Assembly (NCBI RefSeq): GCF_009296175.1 | Contig: NZ_VOSK01000001.1 | Span: 62,001 to 126,000, forward strand | DNA length: 64,000 nt | Direction of reading: 5' to 3' | Origin: Microvirga tunisiensis | GTDB lineage: Bacteria > Pseudomonadota > Alphaproteobacteria > Rhizobiales > Beijerinckiaceae | In this document: positions 61,946 to 64,000 of the stretch, in pieces | How positions within the stretch are numbered: the first letter of the stretch is position 1 | How the letters are laid out: every line of letters begins with the position of its first letter | The notes under the pieces: generated by a model | The model's input: the letters and a program-made list of their open reading frames with translations, nothing else | The model's database searches: none | Told to the model about the DNA's origin: nothing | Translations under genes and position numbers: made by a program

Positions 61946-61988
61946 ATGAGCTAGATTCATAACGACATGCAAAACAAACGACCTAATG
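61946..61988 (+). promoter_or_regulatory. LysR-type box and -10 upstream of hydrolase copy 3
   Basis: ATGA-GCTAGAT-TCAT (61946-61960) and CTAATG after 22 bases (61983-61988). The linker AACGACATGCAAAA nearly repeats that before xdhC. The hydrolase start is 83 bases beyond the hexamer. Confidence 0.72.
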
Positions 61989-62023
61989 TCGGCGCCTGGT
62001 GTCATCTAAATTTCCGCCATGAA

Positions 62024-62047
62024 GGGCTTATCCCGCGGGATAAGCCC
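62024..62047. repeat. 24-bp perfect palindrome in the 5' leader of hydrolase copy 3
   Basis: GGGCTTATCCCG joined directly to its reverse complement. It lies 35 bases after the -10 hexamer and 23 before the start codon. It could be an operator for another dimeric regulator or, as RNA, a stem near the ribosome site. Confidence 0.75.
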
Positions 62048-62070
62048 AGGACACGTACGGAGGCACAGCG

Positions 62071-63228
62071 ATGAACAGGCAAAATGCGGATGAACGTGCC
62101 GTGGACGAGCATGCGGGCTTCGACCTCGGCAGGCGCAACCTCCTGAAAATGACGGGCACCGGTATGGCCGCGTTGAGCGTTGGTATGGCTGCCTCGGGTC
62201 AAGCCGTCGCGCAGTCGCAAGTGAAACTCAGTGACGCTTGGGACAAGACCTTCGCCAAAAGCGATAGGGTTGACTACAAGAAAGTCACCTTCAAGAACCG
62301 CTACGGCATCATCCTAGCGGCAGACCTGTACCAGCCGAAGAACGCCAGTGGCAGAATGGCGGCGATTGCCATCAGCGGCCCGTTTGGTGCGGTGAAGGAA
62401 CAAGCGTCAGGCCTTTATGCACAAACCATGGCCGAACGGGGTTTCGTCACGCTGGCGTTCGATCCTTCCTATACCGGGGAAAGCAGTGGCGAAACGCGCA
62501 ACGTGGCGTCGCCGGACATCAACACCGAGGATTTCAGCGCGGCCGTGGATTTTCTTGGCCTTCAGCCGAACGTTGACCGCGACCGCATCGGTGCCATTGG
62601 CATTTGTGGTTTCAGCGGCATGGCACTTACTGCCGCCACCAGCGATTCGCGCATCAAGGCGGTCGCTACAGCTTCCATGTATGACATGTCTCGCAGCATG
62701 AGCCGCAGCCATAAAGACGGTTATACGATGGAGCAGCGCCACAAGGTTATTAACTACATCAGCCAGCAACGCTGGATTGATGCGGAAAGCGGCAAACCTG
62801 CGCTGGGTTATCACGAGGTTCCGTTCGACGAGAAGGGGAATATCCTGAAAGGGCAGCGTGTCCTTCCTGAAAGCCTGCCCGCAGATCCTGACCCGGTTCT
62901 GGTCGCTTTCTTCAACTACTACAAAACCCCGCGCGGTTTCCATCCAAGGGGCATCAACTCGACAACGGCGTGGACGGCCACGACCCCCATGTCGTTCTTC
63001 AGCTTTCCGCTGTATGCGAACATCGAAATGATTTCCCCGCGCCCGGTTCTGCTGGTGGCGGGAGAAAACGCCCACTCACGCTATTACTCTGAAGATGTCT
63101 ACAAGGAGGCTTCCAATCCCAAGGAATTGGTGATTGTGCCCAATGCAGACCACGTTGATCTTTATGACCAGATGGACAAGATCCCGTTTGATAAGCTGAC
63201 GTCGTTCTTCAAACAGCATCTGGCTTGA
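62071..63228 (+). CDS. Tat-exported alpha/beta hydrolase with Cys nucleophile, copy 3
   Basis: A 385-residue protein with a twin-arginine signal (GRRNLLKMTGTGMAALSVGM, cut near AVAQS). The hydrolase core has GPFGAVKEQASGLYAQTMAE, FDPSYTGESSGETRNVASPD, the elbow GICGFSG with Cys179, VLLVAGENAHSRYYSED and PNADHVDLYDQMDK with the likely His. The family (YcjY-like, DUF1100-type neighbours) has no clear substrate; esters or lactones are probable. Upstream are a full LysR-type box and a 24-bp palindrome. It is the intact, exported member of the three copies. Confidence 0.92.
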   Translation: MNRQNADERAVDEHAGFDLGRRNLLKMTGTGMAALSVGMAASGQAVAQSQVKLSDAWDKTFAKSDRVDYKKVTFKNRYGIILAADLYQPKNASGRMAAIAISGPFGAVKEQASGLYAQTMAERGFVTLAFDPSYTGESSGETRNVASPDINTEDFSAAVDFLGLQPNVDRDRIGAIGICGFSGMALTAATSDSRIKAVATASMYDMSRSMSRSHKDGYTMEQRHKVINYISQQRWIDAESGKPALGYHEVPFDEKGNILKGQRVLPESLPADPDPVLVAFFNYYKTPRGFHPRGINSTTAWTATTPMSFFSFPLYANIEMISPRPVLLVAGENAHSRYYSEDVYKEASNPKELVIVPNADHVDLYDQMDKIPFDKLTSFFKQHLA

Positions 63229-63861
63229 GTGTGTGCCGTCTGATGGTCTGAATTCAATCGAGCGCCTATTTCTTGGCCGCACCCATCCAGCCGGACAGAT
63301 GCGGCCATTCCCGTGAGCCTGCGGGCATAGAACAACAGAGCATTTCATGAGAGATCAAGTAAGCAATGATCTTGCTCCCCTTTTGTGGAGCGCGGTTTGG
63401 TAGCTATCTAGCCAGCCTTTCGGACTGAATCGGGTTGACGTGGGAGCCGGAGCGAGAACAGCAGTTTTTGTCCCGCCCCGATCAAGCAGGAGTTCTACGC
63501 ATAAAGATCAAACGCCGCGGATGAAAGGGTCCACAGCGGCGCTGAAAATCACCGGCCGCTAGGTGATGGAGGTCGGCAAAGCTAACTCAATTATCTGGAC
63601 CAACCGATTTGGATTTATAGGCTAGGCTCGACTTGGTTACTGCTCGCACAATGGATCGCTGTCAAACCCTGCGTGAAGCGGCGTAATGTTGATGTTGCGG
63701 CTCGAGGGGCAAGTTGATGGTTGTTGGCCTTGGTGCAGTCTCCTTTCCGCGTCATTGTGATCGGGCGAGATCGACCGACCGAAGATCCTTCCACCAACTG
63801 AAGAAGAGCGTGTTCGGCTCATCGTGGACTTGCGTCGAAAAAGATACTGCTGGCGAATTCA
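63229..63861. other. Intergenic region with no recognised gene
   Basis: About 630 bases after the hydrolase. Minus frames at 63615-63797, 63637-63822 and 63752-63940 are short and unlike any family known to me; the last overlaps the transposase fragment. Possibly part of an old element. Confidence 0.4.
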
Positions 63862-64000
63862 TCATGCTGGGATGGGAGCCATCATGAGCTTGGTAAAGGC
63901 GGATTGCCGGGTTCGTGCGAGCGGTGTGCCCGCGAACCAAGCCCCTAGTCGGATGAGGTTCATGGCAGCTGCCGTCAGCACGTGCTGGAGATGCGTCTTG
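63862..64000 (-). pseudogene. Transposase C-terminal part (IS1182-like), cut by the window edge
   Basis: Reading in from base 64000: KTHLQHVLTAAAMNLIRLGA, WFAGTPLARTRQSAFTKLMM, then APIPA and a stop at 63862. The LQHVxTAAAxNLxRL pattern is the C-terminus of IS1182-family transposases. Whether the rest is intact lies beyond the window, so 'pseudogene' is provisional; it may be a complete gene cut only by the window. Confidence 0.65.

Overview
The window reads as alphaproteobacterial DNA: high-GC codon use, TRAP transporters, many LysR and IclR regulators, IS66, IS630 and IS3 elements, and several catabolic clusters. Rhizobiales (the Methylobacteriaceae, Microvirga or Bosea neighbourhood) is my best guess, from gene content only. 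It looks like an accessory region of a chromosome or megaplasmid. I see no rRNA, tRNA, CRISPR array or replication origin.

Region 1 (1-18 kb) is a catabolic block, mostly on the minus strand. It holds a broken argininosuccinate-lyase-like gene, DUF3422 and ABM monooxygenase genes, then a MmgE/PrpD - SDR - FAD-dehydrogenase operon and an IclR regulator. A second operon (MmgE/PrpD - BKACE - nitrilase-type amidohydrolase - cupin) ends in a strong hairpin. A CMD plus VOC pair follows. A plus-strand run encodes an enoyl-CoA hydratase, an acyl-CoA ligase and a Rossmann enzyme. The substrate is unknown. The gene set fits ring or side-chain breakdown through CoA thioesters.

Region 2 (19-26.7 kb) is a LacI-regulated uptake and breakdown cluster: an enolase-superfamily enzyme, TRAP subunits P, Q and M, and a metal-dependent cyclase-family hydrolase.

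Region 3 (27-49 kb) is a molybdenum-hydroxylase island. It contains xdhC, a mocA-like gene, moaA, moaE and moaD, a PaoABC-type aldehyde oxidoreductase, and an IorAB-type enzyme followed by a cytochrome c. IS3, IS630 and IS66 elements have inserted here; two of them lie inside a class III cyclase gene.

Region 4 (49-63 kb) holds two related MFS exporters, a LysR regulator, an exported CMD, a cupin, a cytochrome P460 with a DUF4405 membrane protein, an intact cyclase, and a family of three alpha/beta hydrolases, one of them decayed. The ends of this region are littered with gene fragments.

The most interesting signal is a repeated promoter module running through regions 3 and 4. It is an ATGA-N7-TCAT inverted repeat (a T-N11-A LysR-type box) followed, in seven copies, after exactly 22 bases by a CTAATG/CTAGTT-like hexamer. 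Copies or variants precede a small membrane protein gene, xdhC, the paoABC operon, a secreted-protein gene, the LysR/MFS pair, the P460 operon, the second MFS gene and two alpha/beta hydrolases. Another box abuts the start codon of each of the two intact LysR paralogues at the same 2-base spacing. This suggests one LysR regulon joining molybdo-enzymes, efflux, haem proteins and exported hydrolases.
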